A stretch of 21,975 nt of DNA from positions 1 through 21,975 of the forward strand of contig JAISWN010000197.1 of the NCBI GenBank assembly GCA_031271075.1, read 5' to 3'. A program made the translations under genes and the position numbers. Under the pieces are notes generated by a model, which did no database searches, had not been told where the DNA came from, and saw nothing but the letters and a program-made list of their open reading frames with translations. Shown piece by piece: positions 1 to 7,149 of this stretch (position 1 is the first letter of the stretch; each line of letters starts with the position of its first letter). This DNA comes from Treponema sp. (lineage in GTDB: Bacteria > Spirochaetota > Spirochaetia > Treponematales > Breznakiellaceae).

Positions 1-654
1 GACTATGTGTCCCGGATGAAAAGCGATCAGAAAAACATCTACTACATTACCGGCGGGGATGAAAAAACCCTCCGGGCCTCGCCGCTTTTGGAAGCCTACC
101 GGGCCAAAGAAATCGAAGTCCTCATCATGGATGATGATATCGACGACATTGTGATCCCCTCGCTCCACAGCTACCGGAAAGAGACCCCCGGCGCGGACGG
201 CAAGAGCGAGGCCCAAAGCTGGGAACTGAAGGCGGTGAACCGGGCCGGCGCGGATGAGGAACTGGGGGAAAAGAAGGACAAGGCCGCGGAAAAAGAAGCG
301 AAGCCCGTCATCGAAAAGATCAAAAAGGCCCTGGGCGACCGGGTGAAGGACGTAAAACTTTCCCGCCGCCTTCACGATTCCCCCTCCTGCATTGTGGCGG
401 ACGAAAACGATCCTACGATGCAGATGGCCCAGATGCTCAAGGCCATGGGCCAAACCGAAATGCCCGAGATCAAACCGATTCTGGAAGTGAACGGCGATCA
501 TCCCATTGTGGCGGGCCTCAAAACCGTTGAGGACGAGGACCGGATCGCCGACACCGCCGCCGTGCTGCTGGATCAGGCTCTGCTGGTGGAAGGGGTGAAG
601 CTGAAGGACCCCGCAGACTTTGTAAAAAGGCTTAATCGTCTGCTATCCAGCTAA
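1..654 (+). CDS. htpG: Molecular chaperone HtpG (Hsp90 family), C-terminal part
   Basis: This is the 3' part of a gene open at the window edge; frame 1 runs through from base 1 and gives 217 residues before the TAA. HtpG is the cytosolic ATP-dependent Hsp90 chaperone. The visible part begins at the end of the middle domain (YVSRMK, then KNIYYITGGDE, a typical Hsp90 stretch) and continues through the IEVLIMDDDIDD segment into the C-terminal dimerisation domain. The ATPase domain lies outside the window. An insert rich in Lys and Glu (around residues 80-105) is common in bacterial HtpG. There is no MEEVD tail, as expected for a bacterial form. The GTG at 7 is only an internal valine codon. The last eleven codons (DFVKRLNRLLS) are repeated 55 bases downstream in a synonymously diverged form. 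Confidence 0.95.
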   Translation, partial: DYVSRMKSDQKNIYYITGGDEKTLRASPLLEAYRAKEIEVLIMDDDIDDIVIPSLHSYRKETPGADGKSEAQSWELKAVNRAGADEELGEKKDKAAEKEAKPVIEKIKKALGDRVKDVKLSRRLHDSPSCIVADENDPTMQMAQMLKAMGQTEMPEIKPILEVNGDHPIVAGLKTVEDEDRIADTAAVLLDQALLVEGVKLKDPADFVKRLNRLLSS

Positions 655-657
655 GCG

Positions 658-679
658 CACAAAGTCTGTTGACTTTGTG
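658..679. repeat. Perfect 9-bp hairpin after htpG
   Basis: CACAAAGTC (658-666), loop TGTT, GACTTTGTG (671-679). The right arm is the start of the htpG remnant, and the left arm could also pair with GACTTTGT inside htpG (616-623), giving two competing folds. No T-run follows, so it is not a canonical intrinsic terminator. The same stem sequence recurs inside the hairpin at 3590-3624. Confidence 0.75.
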
Positions 680-706
680 AAGCGGCTTAATCGTTTGCTG
701 TCGGGG
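671..706 (+). pseudogene. Remnant of a second htpG 3' end
   Basis: Twelve codons read DFVKRLNRLLSG in the same sense as htpG but downstream of its stop. They match the true htpG end in protein but not in codon choice, so this looks like the leftover tail of an older or transferred htpG allele. No stop follows at the expected place: the frame stays open and runs into the next gene, which makes a false upstream start (GTG at 677) possible for that gene. Confidence 0.6.
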
Positions 707-772
707 TACATTGTTTGTTATCAAGCTGACTTTCCGGCATTTTGCTGCTATGCTTGCTGCGAGGGGTATAGC

Positions 773-2368
773 ATGAAGGGAACGTATGTTTTCCGCCTTG
801 TTCCGGTCCTGCTGCTGGCCGCCGGATGTTCGGCGTATCAGAGCAGGGGGGCTTACAGCCCCGCGGCCTACGGTGGTTTTGCTTTGAGAGAGGCGGAGTA
901 TTGGCTGGATGCGGCGGAAACGGAAGACGCCGGTTTTACCACCGATGAATTTGATCATATCGTAGACAATCCCTTCCTGCGGGCGGCGGATCATCCCCTG
1001 TCCACCTTTTCCATCGATGTGGATACCGCGGGCTATGCCATAGCCCGGTACTTTATCAACAACGGCATGCTGCCCCCCAAGTCGTCGGTACGGATCGAGG
1101 AACTGGTCAATTACTTTGATTATGATTATCCGCCGCCCCGGGACGGCAGCCCCTTTGCCGTCCACGCCGAGACCGCGGAATGTCCCTGGAACCGGGACCA
1201 TCTTTTGACACGGATAGCGCTGAAGGGCCGGGAATTCCCCGCCGGGGCCAGGCCCAGGGTAAACCTGGTTTTTCTGCTGGATGTTTCCGGCTCCATGGAC
1301 CAGCCGGACAAGCTGCCCCTGGTCAAATCCTCCATGGAGATGCTGGTGGACAGGCTCGGCGGCGATGACCGGGTTGCCGTCTGCGTCTATGCCGGCGCCG
1401 CGGGGACCGTTCTGCCCCCCACCGGCTGCGGCGACAAGCCCCGTATCATGCGGGCCCTGCGGAAGCTTTCCGCCGGGGGATCAACCGCCGGGGGAGCGGG
1501 CATTCAGCTTGCCTACAAACTGGCGGAGGAATACTTTGATCCCCAGGGCATAAACCGGGTCATCCTCTGTACCGACGGCGATTTCAACGTGGGCATCTCG
1601 AACCGGAGCGATCTGGTGGATCTGGTTGTCCAAAAGGCCCAAAGCGGGGTCTATCTGACGGTGCTGGGATTCGGCATGGGGAATTACCGGGACGGGACCT
1701 TGAAGCAGCTTGCCTCCAAGGGCAACGGCAATTACGGCTACATCGACACCATCGAAGAAGCCGAAAAGCTCTTCGGGGACCAGTTGAACGGGACCCTGGT
1801 TACCATCGCCCGGGATGTAAAGATCCAGCTTGAGTTTAACCCCGCCGCCGTAGGAGCCTACCGGCTTTTGGGCTATGAAAACCGGATTATGCGGGCGGAG
1901 GAATTTAACGACGATACGGTTGACGCCGGTGATATCGGCGCAGGTCATGCCGTTACCGCGTTTTACGAACTTATTCCGCCGGGGAAAGAGGCCGATACGC
2001 TGCCCCGGGCCGATCCCCTCAAGTATTCGGCCCCGCCGGATATTCCCCCCTCCGCCGCTTATGCGGATGAGCTTCTTACCGTCAAGATACGGTACAAACT
2101 GCCGGGAGAAACGGCAAGCAGCCTGTTAAGTTTCCCCGTCGAAACCGCCTCCGTCCGCGCCGGTGTCTCCCCGGATTTTACCTTTGCCGCCTCCGCCGCG
2201 GCCTTCGGCATGCTGCTGCGGGAAAGTCCCTACGGGGGAAACGCCGGTTTCGACATGGTCCTTGCCATGGCGGAATCGTCCCTGGGGGAAGACCGCTTCG
2301 GTTACCGCCGGAGATTTCTGGATCTGGTAAAGAAGGCAAAATCCCTGGACCGCCGGGTTGTGGATTAA
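773..2368 (+). CDS. Von Willebrand factor type A domain lipoprotein (YfbK-like)
   Basis: The product is 531 residues. The start at ATG 773 is preferred because a GAGGGG ribosome site lies at 760-765 and the protein then opens with a lipoprotein signal (hydrophobic VLLLAAGC, lipidated Cys19). The in-frame GTG at 677 would put the htpG remnant in front of this signal. The conserved N-terminal module of this family is present (HPLSTFSIDVDTAGYA, VRIEELVNYFDYDYP). It is followed by a VWA domain with a complete MIDAS motif DVSGSM (D170) and CTDGDFNVGIS, and a C-terminal region ending in FGYRRRFLDLVKKAKSL typical of DUF3520-type proteins. It is probably anchored on the periplasmic face or the outer membrane. 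The ligand and role are unknown in this family. It appears to be a single-gene unit, followed 49 bases later by argD. Confidence 0.88.
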   Translation: MKGTYVFRLVPVLLLAAGCSAYQSRGAYSPAAYGGFALREAEYWLDAAETEDAGFTTDEFDHIVDNPFLRAADHPLSTFSIDVDTAGYAIARYFINNGMLPPKSSVRIEELVNYFDYDYPPPRDGSPFAVHAETAECPWNRDHLLTRIALKGREFPAGARPRVNLVFLLDVSGSMDQPDKLPLVKSSMEMLVDRLGGDDRVAVCVYAGAAGTVLPPTGCGDKPRIMRALRKLSAGGSTAGGAGIQLAYKLAEEYFDPQGINRVILCTDGDFNVGISNRSDLVDLVVQKAQSGVYLTVLGFGMGNYRDGTLKQLASKGNGNYGYIDTIEEAEKLFGDQLNGTLVTIARDVKIQLEFNPAAVGAYRLLGYENRIMRAEEFNDDTVDAGDIGAGHAVTAFYELIPPGKEADTLPRADPLKYSAPPDIPPSAAYADELLTVKIRYKLPGETASSLLSFPVETASVRAGVSPDFTFAASAAAFGMLLRESPYGGNAGFDMVLAMAESSLGEDRFGYRRRFLDLVKKAKSLDRRVVD

Positions 2369-2379
2369 CCTGAGCTTTC

Positions 2380-2419
2380 CGTTTTAAGGAATCATCCTCG
2401 TTTTTAAGGAAGGAATCAT
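2380..2419 (+). repeat. Short duplicated leader before argD
   Basis: The run TTTTAAGGAATCAT near 2382-2395 recurs, with an extra AGG, at about 2402-2419. The second copy carries the working ribosome site (AAGGAAGGA) directly before ATG 2418; the first copy has ATC where the start codon would be. Confidence 0.6.
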
Positions 2420-3584
2420 GGCTGATGTTTTTATGCATACCTATCACCGGCTGCCGGTGATCTTTGTGAAGGGAGAGGGGGCCTGGCTTACCGATACTGC
2501 GGGAAAGCGGTATCTGGATTTTACTGCCGGCATCGCGGTCAACTGCCTTGGTCACGGGTATCCCCCTCTGGTCAAGGCCCTGTCGGAACAGGCGGCCAAA
2601 CTTATCCATACCTGTAATTACTACCAAAGCGACGCCGCCGCGGCCTTTGCGGAAAAGCTTGTCGCCGCCTGTTCCGGCGCGGGGATGCGGCGGGTATTCC
2701 TGGGCAATTCCGGGGCGGAGGCCAACGAAGGGGCCTGCAAGATCGCCCGGAAATATTCCTTCAAAAAATACGGAAGCGGCCGCCACCGGATCGTAACCCT
2801 CAAGGGAAGTTTCCACGGCAGGACCATCACCACCCTGGCGGCCACGGGGCAGGATCAGTTTCACCGGAACTTCGGCCCCTTTACCGAAGGCTTTCTCTAT
2901 CTTCCCCCGGGGGATGTGGAGGCGCTGGACCGGGCCCTGGACCCGGCGTCGGTATGCGGCTTTATGTTCGAACCGGTCCAGGGGGAAAGCGGTATTCTGC
3001 CCCAGGACGAAGCCTATATGAAGACCGCGGCCAGGCTCTGCGCCGGCAGGGATATACTCCTCATCGCCGATGAGATTCAAACCGGGGTGGGCCGGACGGG
3101 AACCTTTCTCGCCTGCGAAGGCTGCGGCATACAGCCCGATATCGTTACCCTGGCCAAGGGTCTTGCCGGGGGCATTCCCGTGGGGGCGGTTCTGGCGGGG
3201 GAAAAGGCCGGAGAGGTCTTTGAAACCGGAGACCACGGTTCCACTTTTGGGGGCAACGCCCTGGCCGCCGCCGCGGGGCTGGTGGTGCTTGAGACGGTAA
3301 CGGCCCCTGCTTTTCTGGCGGAGATACGCCGGAAGGGCGAAAAAATACTTGGAACCCTCCGTTCCTGGAATCATCCAAAGATAGGGGATATCCGGGGCCG
3401 GGGGCTTATGATTGGAGTCGATCTGAGCGTTGATGCCTGGCCGGTTTTGGAGGCAGCCCTGGCGGGGACTCCCGGGCTGCTTGCCCTCTCCGCGGGACAA
3501 AAAACCCTGCGCTTTCTTCCGCCCTATATTATCGGCGACGCGGAAATCGATCAGGGGCTGGAACTGCTGCGGAACTGTTTGTAG
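2418..3584 (+). CDS. argD: Acetylornithine aminotransferase
   Basis: The product is a 388-residue class-III PLP-dependent aminotransferase, a normal length for ArgD. It moves an amino group from glutamate to N-acetylglutamate semialdehyde in arginine synthesis (cytosol). Visible family marks are GNSGAEANEGACKIAR (cofactor phosphate region), FHGRT, LIADEIQTGVGRTG (Asp that contacts the PLP ring nitrogen), the PLP lysine K247 in TLAKGLAGGIPVGA, and GSTFGGNALAAAAG near the C-terminus. The start ATG 2418 has a close AAGGAAGGA ribosome site. ArgD rather than an ornithine or GABA aminotransferase is favoured by length, the short N-terminus and the neighbouring argG and argH. A spacer of 245 bases with a terminator separates it from argG. 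Some ArgD proteins also serve in lysine synthesis; nothing here decides that. Confidence 0.92.
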   Translation: MADVFMHTYHRLPVIFVKGEGAWLTDTAGKRYLDFTAGIAVNCLGHGYPPLVKALSEQAAKLIHTCNYYQSDAAAAFAEKLVAACSGAGMRRVFLGNSGAEANEGACKIARKYSFKKYGSGRHRIVTLKGSFHGRTITTLAATGQDQFHRNFGPFTEGFLYLPPGDVEALDRALDPASVCGFMFEPVQGESGILPQDEAYMKTAARLCAGRDILLIADEIQTGVGRTGTFLACEGCGIQPDIVTLAKGLAGGIPVGAVLAGEKAGEVFETGDHGSTFGGNALAAAAGLVVLETVTAPAFLAEIRRKGEKILGTLRSWNHPKIGDIRGRGLMIGVDLSVDAWPVLEAALAGTPGLLALSAGQKTLRFLPPYIIGDAEIDQGLELLRNCL

Positions 3585-3589
3585 TTAGT

Positions 3590-3624
3590 GTCTGTCCACA
3601 AAGTCGGTTACTTTGCGGACAGAC
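3590..3624. repeat. 15-bp hairpin, GTCTGTCC family, copy 1
   Basis: GTCTGTCCACAAAGT (3590-3604), loop CGGTT, ACTTTGCGGACAGAC (3610-3624), with one G-T pair. The outer CTGTCC/GGACAG is shared with the hairpin at 3674-3703; the inner stem ACAAAGT/ACTTTG matches the hairpin after htpG. Confidence 0.85.
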
Positions 3625-3627
3625 CTT

Positions 3628-3665
3628 GCATTTTCTCGCCCAAGGGCTGCGAAAATGCGGTTTTT
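3628..3665 (+). terminator. Likely intrinsic terminator of argD
   Basis: GCATTTTC (3628-3635) pairs with GAAAATGC (3651-3658) around an inner GCCC/GGGC. It is followed by GGTTTTT (3659-3665). It lies 43 bases after the argD stop. Confidence 0.65.
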
Positions 3666-3673
3666 AAGGTAGC

Positions 3674-3703
3674 CTGTCCATAATGTGTCTACATTATGGA
3701 CAG
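3674..3703. repeat. 13-bp perfect hairpin, CTGTCC family, copy 2
   Basis: CTGTCCATAATGT (3674-3686), loop GTCT, ACATTATGGACAG (3691-3703). It shares the outer arms with copy 1 but has a different inner stem. A wider imperfect frame exists: GTAGCC at 3669 and GGCTAC at 3717. TAGTTAGT occurs at both 3582 and 3708. A solitary half (TTGTGGACAG) lies at 3809-3818, just before the argG ribosome site. Confidence 0.85.
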
Positions 3704-3829
3704 ACTCTAGTTAGTAGGCTACGGATTCATTCTGGTTAAATTTTTCATCCATTTGAAGCGGTTGACCACCATAGCCGGGGGATGGAACAGCCGGGGGAAA
3801 GCGTGTATTGTGGACAGAGGAGTATTTAG

Positions 3830-5158
3830 ATGAAGAAGAAGATCGTCCTTGCCTATTCCGGCGGACTGGACACCACGGTGATCATCCCTTGGCTTAAAGA
3901 AAACTACGACTGTGATATTGTGGCAGTCTGCGTAGATGTGGGTCAGGAGGCGGATTGGGAAACGATAAAGAAGCGGGCCTTGGATACGGGCGCGCTCTCC
4001 TGCTATGTGGCGGATGTTAAGAAGGAGTATGTAGAAAATTATATATGGCCCGCCCTCAAAGCAAATGCCCTCTACGAAGACAAGTACTTTCTGGGAACCT
4101 CCACCGCCCGGCCCCTTATCGCGAAGGTGCTGGTGGATTATGCCCGGAAGGAAAAGGCCTTTGCCATAGCCCATGGGGCCACGGGCAAGGGGAACGATCA
4201 GGTCCGCTTCGATCTGGGGATCATGGCCTTTGCCCCGGATCTGGAGATCATCGTCCCCTGGCGGATCTGGAAATTGAAAAGCCGGGAGGATGAGATCCGT
4301 TATCTGAAAAGGCGGAAGATCCCCGTCCCCATGAAAAAAAAGGATTCCTACAGCCGGGACGATAATCTCTGGCATATCTCCCACGAGGGGCTTGAACTTG
4401 AAGATCCCGCCTGCGAGCCCAGCCTTGCCCGGATGCTCAAGATGACGGTTCCCCCCGAGAAGGCTCCCGCCAAGCCGGAGTATGTGGAGATCGATTTTGA
4501 CAGGGGTATTCCCGTCGCGGTAAACGGCAAGAAACTTGACGGGGTCAATCTTATCAGGACCCTCAATAAGATAGGCGGCGAACACGGAGTGGGCCTGGTG
4601 GATCTGGTGGAGAACCGGGTGGTGGGAATGAAAAGCCGGGGGGTCTATGAAACCCCCGGGGGAAGCATACTCTACTACGCCCATCAGGAACTGGAACATC
4701 TGTGCCTGGATCGCCAGACCTATGCCTTTAAGCAGCAGGTGGGCCAGAAGCTGGGGGAGGTGATCTACGGCGGGCTCTGGTTTACCCCTCTCAGGGAGGC
4801 CCTCTCCGCCTTTGTGGACGTCACCCAGGAAACGGTTACCGGCAGGGTCAGGCTCAAGCTGTACAAGGGTTCCATCCGGGCCGCGGGGGCAAGTTCCCCC
4901 TATTCCCTCTACAACGCCAGTATCGCCAGCTTTACCACGGGGGAACTCTACAACCACGCCGACGCCAAGGGTTTTATACGGCTTTACGGTCTTCCGGTGC
5001 TGGTCCGTTCCCTGATGAACCGGGACGCGGGCAAATCCGTAAAGGCCGAAACCAAATCCAAGGGAAAGGCTCCTCCGGCCAAGGGCGCAAAGACCCAAAG
5101 CGCGGCGACCCAGGGCGCAAAGGTCCAGGACGCCAAATCCAAGGGGACCGCGGGCTGA
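3830..5158 (+). CDS. argG: Argininosuccinate synthase
   Basis: The product is 442 residues and joins citrulline and aspartate with ATP to make argininosuccinate. The N-terminus holds the PP-loop ATP pyrophosphatase motif AYSGGLDTT (residues 8-16). [25 protein letters not shown] and [13 protein letters not shown] follow, all typical of ArgG. ATG 3830 has an AGAGGAG ribosome site at 3816-3822. The conserved body ends near residue 400. The last 40 or so residues are a low-complexity Ala/Lys/Gln/Gly tail with internal near-repeats (KGAKTQ, QGAKVQ; KSKGKA, KSKGTA) that is not part of the usual enzyme. It is the first gene of the argG-mtnA-mtnP-argH run, and mtnA starts 12 bases after its stop. Confidence 0.95.
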   Translation: MKKKIVLAYSGGLDTTVIIPWLKENYDCDIVAVCVDVGQEADWETIKKRALDTGALSCYVADVKKEYVENYIWPALKANALYEDKYFLGTSTARPLIAKVLVDYARKEKAFAIAHGATGKGNDQVRFDLGIMAFAPDLEIIVPWRIWKLKSREDEIRYLKRRKIPVPMKKKDSYSRDDNLWHISHEGLELEDPACEPSLARMLKMTVPPEKAPAKPEYVEIDFDRGIPVAVNGKKLDGVNLIRTLNKIGGEHGVGLVDLVENRVVGMKSRGVYETPGGSILYYAHQELEHLCLDRQTYAFKQQVGQKLGEVIYGGLWFTPLREALSAFVDVTQETVTGRVRLKLYKGSIRAAGASSPYSLYNASIASFTTGELYNHADAKGFIRLYGLPVLVRSLMNRDAGKSVKAETKSKGKAPPAKGAKTQSAATQGAKVQDAKSKGTAG

Positions 5159-5170
5159 GGCGGGGCAGGC

Positions 5171-6367
5171 ATGAACGTAGAGGGGCGGCGGTACAGGACC
5201 ATCTGGCTTAAAGAAGAGAATCCCGCGGTTGTACAGATTATCAACCAGCTTGCGCTTCCCCACCGTTTTGAGATTATCGATTTATGTTCCGTTGAGGATG
5301 TGCGCCGGGCCATCAAGGACATGTACCTAAGGGGGGCCGGGCTGATCGGAGCCGCGGCGGCCTTCGGCATGTACCTTGCCGTTCTTGAGGCCGCCCCGGA
5401 AGGGGGTGGTGGGGATCCGGCGGGCTTTGGGGAGGCCCTTCAAAGGGCCGCCGCCCTGCTTAAAAACACCCGGCCCACCGCATCCAATCTGGCCTGGGCG
5501 GTGGACCGTATGCTGGCGCTTGTCCTGCGGATCCCCGGTGGGGAAAGGCGGGAGCGGGCCCGTCTTGCCGCCCAGGAAATTGCCGACGGGGATGCGGAAT
5601 GCTGCCGGTGTATCGGCCTTCACGGGGCGGAGCTTATCAGGGCCATCGCGGAAAAGAAGCGGGGGGAGCCGGTCAACATACTGACCCACTGCAACGCGGG
5701 GTGGCTTGCCTTTGTGGATTATGGATCCGCCCTTTCTCCGGTTTACGCCGCCTTTGACCGGGGGATAAAGGTCCATGTCTGGGTGGACGAAACCAGACCC
5801 CGCAACCAGGGGGCAAGCCTTACCGCCTGGGAACTGGCCCGGCACGGGGTAAGCCATGACCTTATTGCGGATAACGCCGGGGGCCACCTGATGCAGCACG
5901 GCATGGTGGACCTGGTGATCACCGGCGCGGACCGGGTAACCCGCCGGGGGGACGCGGCGAACAAGATCGGCACCTATCTCAAGGCCCTGGCGGCAAAGGA
6001 AAACGGCGTCCCCTTTTATACGGCCCTGCCTTCATCAACCTTTGATTTTACCCTATGCGACGGCCTTGGGGAGATCCCCATCGAGGAACGGGATCCTTCG
6101 GAACTGCGCTTTATCAGCGGCAAGACCGCGGAGGGCAGGATCGAAACCGTGCAGATCTGTCCCGACGAAAGTCCCGCCCGCAACTGGGGCTTTGACGTAA
6201 CCCCGGCCCGGTATATCACGGGGCTTATCTGCGAACGGGGAATCTGCGAGGCCTCTGAAGCGGGGATACGCGGCCTCTATCCGGAGGGGAACCTCGCCCC
6301 TTTAGGGCTCGGCGGGGCAGTACCGGAGGGGAACCTCGCCCCTTTGGGGCTCGGCGGGATACATTAG
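5171..6367 (+). CDS. mtnA: S-methyl-5-thioribose-1-phosphate isomerase
   Basis: The product is 398 residues and belongs to the eIF2B-alpha-like isomerase family. It converts methylthioribose-1-phosphate to methylthioribulose-1-phosphate in salvage of methylthioadenosine. The catalytic pair is visible as C174 in ILTHCNAG and D254 in ITGADRV, 80 residues apart as in the Bacillus enzyme. MYLRGAGLIGAAAAFGMYLA and DAANKIGTY are further family marks. These argue against a true initiation-factor subunit or ribose-1,5-bisphosphate isomerase, although the latter is a relative. The normal end of the family is near ITGLICERGI. The last 30 residues hold two tandem copies of a 14-residue unit, PEGNLAPLGLGG plus two. 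It lies between argG and mtnP; mtnP starts 13 bases after its stop. Confidence 0.92.
   Translation: MNVEGRRYRTIWLKEENPAVVQIINQLALPHRFEIIDLCSVEDVRRAIKDMYLRGAGLIGAAAAFGMYLAVLEAAPEGGGGDPAGFGEALQRAAALLKNTRPTASNLAWAVDRMLALVLRIPGGERRERARLAAQEIADGDAECCRCIGLHGAELIRAIAEKKRGEPVNILTHCNAGWLAFVDYGSALSPVYAAFDRGIKVHVWVDETRPRNQGASLTAWELARHGVSHDLIADNAGGHLMQHGMVDLVITGADRVTRRGDAANKIGTYLKALAAKENGVPFYTALPSSTFDFTLCDGLGEIPIEERDPSELRFISGKTAEGRIETVQICPDESPARNWGFDVTPARYITGLICERGICEASEAGIRGLYPEGNLAPLGLGGAVPEGNLAPLGLGGIH
6281..6358 (+). repeat. Tandem repeat at the 3' end of mtnA (period 42)
   Basis: Two 36-base copies (6281-6316 and 6323-6358) differ at a single base (TTTAGG versus TTTGGG). Each contains GCCCC-TTT-GGGGC-like self-complementarity. 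Translated, they give PEGNLAPLGLGG twice. Confidence 0.92.
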
Positions 6368-6379
6368 CAGGAGGGTACT

Positions 6380-7138
6380 ATGGCGCTTATCGGCATTATC
6401 GGCGGGAGTGGTTTGGACAATCCCGACATCTTTTCCAATCCCCGGGACGAAACCGTTACCGTGCCCTGGGGGCAGCCTTCGTCTCCCCTGAAACGGGGGA
6501 CCATAGGCGGCGTCGAGGTGGCGCTTCTGGCCCGCCATGGCCGGGAGCATACCATTCCCCCCACCCAGGTGAATTACCGGGCCAATATCGCCGCCCTCAA
6601 GGCCGCGGGCTGTACCCACATCCTGGCCACCACCGCGGTGGGATCGCTCCGGGAAGAGATAGGCCGGGGAGATTTGATCATCATCGATCAATTTATTGAT
6701 TTTACCAAACAGCGGAAGATGAGCTTTCATGAATCCTTCGAGCCCCACAACCCCGTCCACTGCGCGATGGCGGATCCCTATGACGCCCGGCTCCGGCGGA
6801 TCCTGGCGGATGAATGCCGGGTCCTGGCCTATCCCTTCCACGACAAAGGGACGGTGATCACCATCGAAGGTCCCCGCTTTTCCACCCGGGCCGAGTCCCT
6901 GATGTTCCGTTCCTGGGGCGCGGATATTATCAACATGTCCATTGCCACCGAGACGGTTCTGGCCAACGAGGCGGGAATCCCCTACGCTGCGGTGGCCATG
7001 AGCACCGATTACGATTCCTGGAAAAACGATGAGGAGCCGGTAACCTGGGAGGCCATTGCCAGGGTTTTCGCGGAAAACGCCGCCAGGGTAAGCGCCCTGC
7101 TTACCAGGGTTATCCCAAAGATAGAAGCGCCGGACTGA
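6380..7138 (+). CDS. mtnP: S-methyl-5'-thioadenosine phosphorylase
   Basis: The product is 252 residues of the PNP/MTAP phosphorylase family. It splits methylthioadenosine with phosphate into adenine and methylthioribose-1-phosphate, the substrate of the MtnA encoded just upstream. It opens with the phosphate-binding IGIIGGSGLDNP, then has NYRANIAALK, DQFIDFT and GPRFSTRAES. The MSTDYDSWK segment (D210, D212) resembles the DYDCWK of methylthioadenosine phosphorylases rather than the Asn of guanine/hypoxanthine-specific relatives. Excellent ribosome site AGGAGGG at 6369-6375. The product is slightly short for the family, with no obvious missing block. The pairing with mtnA supports the assignment over a general purine nucleoside phosphorylase. 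Confidence 0.92.
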   Translation: MALIGIIGGSGLDNPDIFSNPRDETVTVPWGQPSSPLKRGTIGGVEVALLARHGREHTIPPTQVNYRANIAALKAAGCTHILATTAVGSLREEIGRGDLIIIDQFIDFTKQRKMSFHESFEPHNPVHCAMADPYDARLRRILADECRVLAYPFHDKGTVITIEGPRFSTRAESLMFRSWGADIINMSIATETVLANEAGIPYAAVAMSTDYDSWKNDEEPVTWEAIARVFAENAARVSALLTRVIPKIEAPD

Positions 7139-7149
7139 AAGGAGTTTCC

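Larger units (their letters stand above)
616..706 (+). repeat. Direct repeat of the htpG 3' end, period 55
   Basis: Bases 616-648 and 671-703 match at 27 of 33 positions. Both copies encode DFVKRLNRLLS, and all six differences are synonymous (GTA/GTG, AAA/AAG, AGG/CGG, CTG/TTG, CTA/CTG, TCC/TCG). The first copy lies inside htpG; the second lies after its stop codon. Confidence 0.9.

Noticed and set aside
677..772. GTG at 677 as the start of the VWA lipoprotein
   Set aside because: It would place the htpG remnant ahead of a clear lipoprotein signal; ATG 773 has a ribosome site and a lipobox.
2178..3500. 440-codon minus-strand frame across argD
   Set aside because: It is a shadow of argD with Pro/Gly/Arg-rich composition and no domain.
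3716..3750. Arginine repressor (ARG box) site before argG
   Set aside because: Only half-site resemblance near GGATTCATTCTGG; not enough to call an operator.
3719..5263. 514-codon minus-strand frame across argG
   Set aside because: It is a shadow of argG; no family features.
6281..6358. Start of a CRISPR-like or larger tandem array
   Set aside because: Only two copies, separated by six bases and in frame with mtnA; no spacers or cas genes.
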